In this document: piece by piece, positions 5,514-6,112 of the stretch | Layout of the letters: every line of letters starts with the position of its first letter | Numbering within the stretch: position 1 is the stretch's first letter | Source: Firmicutes bacterium UBA5454 | Lineage (GTDB): Bacteria; Bacillota; Clostridia; Caldicoprobacterales; DTU083 | DNA: 6,112 nt | NCBI GenBank assembly: GCA_002426555.1 | Contig: DIQU01000032.1 | Span: 1 to 6,112 of the forward strand | Reading direction: 5' to 3' | Notes under the pieces: generated by a model | What the model was told of the DNA's origin: nothing | Seen by the model: the letters and a program-made list of their open reading frames with translations, nothing else | The model's database searches: none | Made by a program: the position numbers and the translations under genes

Positions 5514-5996
5514 ATGAAAGCCAATATGAAATCCTGTCTTCAGCCAATGCCGAAGATGCTTGTTTCCTGTCGGGGTTTAAATGGAGAAAACAATGCATTG
5601 GCAGTGGGGTATTGCGGTAATTGCAGCTATGATCCACCAATGGTGATGGTTGGTATTGTTCCAACAAGGTATTCATATCAGATGATTAAAGAATCCGGGT
5701 GTTTTGTGGTAAACCTTGTAGACAAAAGCTATCAGGAAACCTTAAACTATTTGGGAAGTCACAGTAAACGGGATGGGGATAAACTCGCAGCCATGAATGT
5801 TCAGATGCAGGAGGCCGAGAAAATTAATGCCCCTATTCTGTCCGATTGTCCTGTGAATATAGAATGCAAGGTGGTTGATTCCATTGTAACCGGTTCTCAT
5901 GAGATGTTCATTGGCAAAATTGAGTATGTTCATGCTGATGAAAAACTTTTGGACAAGGAAGGTAACATTGATTTCTCACAGATTGATTTTGTTTAA
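5514..5996 (+). CDS. Flavin reductase-like, FMN-binding split-barrel protein
   Basis: A cytoplasmic protein of the flavin reductase-like domain family, which binds FMN in a split beta-barrel and reduces flavins or serves as an NAD(P)H-linked oxidoreductase component. The 160-residue product shows the expected order: an N-terminal barrel strand (KMLVSC, 14-19), DPPMVMVGI (40-48), RYSYQMIKESGCFVVNL (52-68), GSHSKRDGDK (81-90), NAPIL (105-109), PVNIECKV (113-120) and GSHEMFIG (127-134). The start at 5514 has AAAGGAG (5498-5504) 9 nt upstream. Many relatives continue 20-30 residues beyond the DEKLLDKEGNIDFSQIDF stretch, so the C-terminus at 5996 may be slightly shortened; a palindromic repeat begins only 26 nt later. 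Upstream is a dead radical SAM gene, so it appears to be transcribed on its own. The electron donor and partner are unknown. Confidence 0.85.
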   Translation: MKANMKSCLQPMPKMLVSCRGLNGENNALAVGYCGNCSYDPPMVMVGIVPTRYSYQMIKESGCFVVNLVDKSYQETLNYLGSHSKRDGDKLAAMNVQMQEAEKINAPILSDCPVNIECKVVDSIVTGSHEMFIGKIEYVHADEKLLDKEGNIDFSQIDFV

Positions 5997-6021
5997 AAAA
6001 TTCAATTCTAATAAAACGGGG

Positions 6022-6049
6022 GGAAGCAAGGGGACGTTCTTTTTGCTTC
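6022..6049. repeat. Palindromic repeat, copy C
   Basis: GGAAGCAAGGGGACGTTCT followed by TTTTGCTTC; the arms GAAGCAA and TTGCTTC pair perfectly. It matches copy B with one substitution over 28 nt and begins 26 nt after the flavin reductase stop. The T-run in the right half could let the hairpin act as a weak terminator. Confidence 0.75.
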
Positions 6050-6054
6050 TATCA

Positions 6055-6112
6055 TTTTTATCACCGTAGTTTTGATGTGAAACAATGGACGGAGCGTTAA
6101 TGCTCCGTCCTT
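6055..6112. repeat. 58-bp perfect direct repeat, second copy (runs to window end)
   Basis: Identical to 4639-4696, starting 5 nt after palindrome C. It ends with the hairpin GGACGGAGC-GTTAAT-GCTCCGTCC (6087-6110) and TT at the window edge. The repeat could continue outside the window. Confidence 0.9.

Noticed and set aside
4535..6112. CRISPR array
   Set aside because: Only two copies of the 58-bp repeat and three of the palindrome, with irregular spacing of 1.4 to 2.4 kb and no cas genes.

Overview
The window reads as chromosomal DNA from a low-to-mid GC Gram-positive anaerobe, most likely of the class Clostridia. This is inferred from strong AGGAGG-type ribosome binding sites, a compact Fe-S flavodoxin-type reductase, a C-terminal OpuC/ProX-like binding-protein fragment, a COG0731-type radical SAM remnant, and palindromic interspersed repeats of a kind common in Firmicutes. 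I cannot name a genus. The left third (SDR and MFS genes) is visibly richer in G+C than the right two thirds.

Layout. (1) Positions 1-2060, plus strand: the 3' part of a short-chain dehydrogenase, a hairpin terminator, then an MFS transporter preceded by a -10 box lying inside an inverted repeat. (2) Positions 2066-2271: three consecutive hairpin-forming palindromes, the first starting 6 nt after the MFS stop; 2272-2579 holds no gene I can support. (3) Positions 2580-3963, minus strand: a two-gene operon of nudC (NAD+ diphosphatase / NAD-cap hydrolase) and a flavodoxin-fold, Fe-S-motif NAD(P)H oxidoreductase. The two genes overlap by 8 nt. (4) Positions 4067-5324, plus strand: a gene graveyard. 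It holds the C-terminal part of an osmoprotectant-type ABC binding protein, a BRCT-like C-terminal scrap, and a radical SAM gene reduced by a frame-breaking internal deletion to its first 24 codons and last 86. (5) Positions 5514-5996: an apparently intact flavin reductase-like (split-barrel FMN-binding) gene, followed by repeats to the window end.

Functionally, the intact genes centre on nicotinamide and flavin redox chemistry: SDR, NudC, an Fe-S flavoprotein-like reductase and a flavin reductase-like protein. The SDR and MFS pair could be a catabolic or detoxification unit, but the substrate cannot be read from the sequence. The most notable structure is the repeat family. Three copies of a GGAAGCAA(A/G)GGGA(C/A)GTTCT palindrome each sit behind a coding region, and a perfect 58-bp direct repeat flanks a 1.4-kb block of decayed genes plus the flavin reductase gene. 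I see no convincing new defence system, CRISPR array, tRNA or rRNA here.
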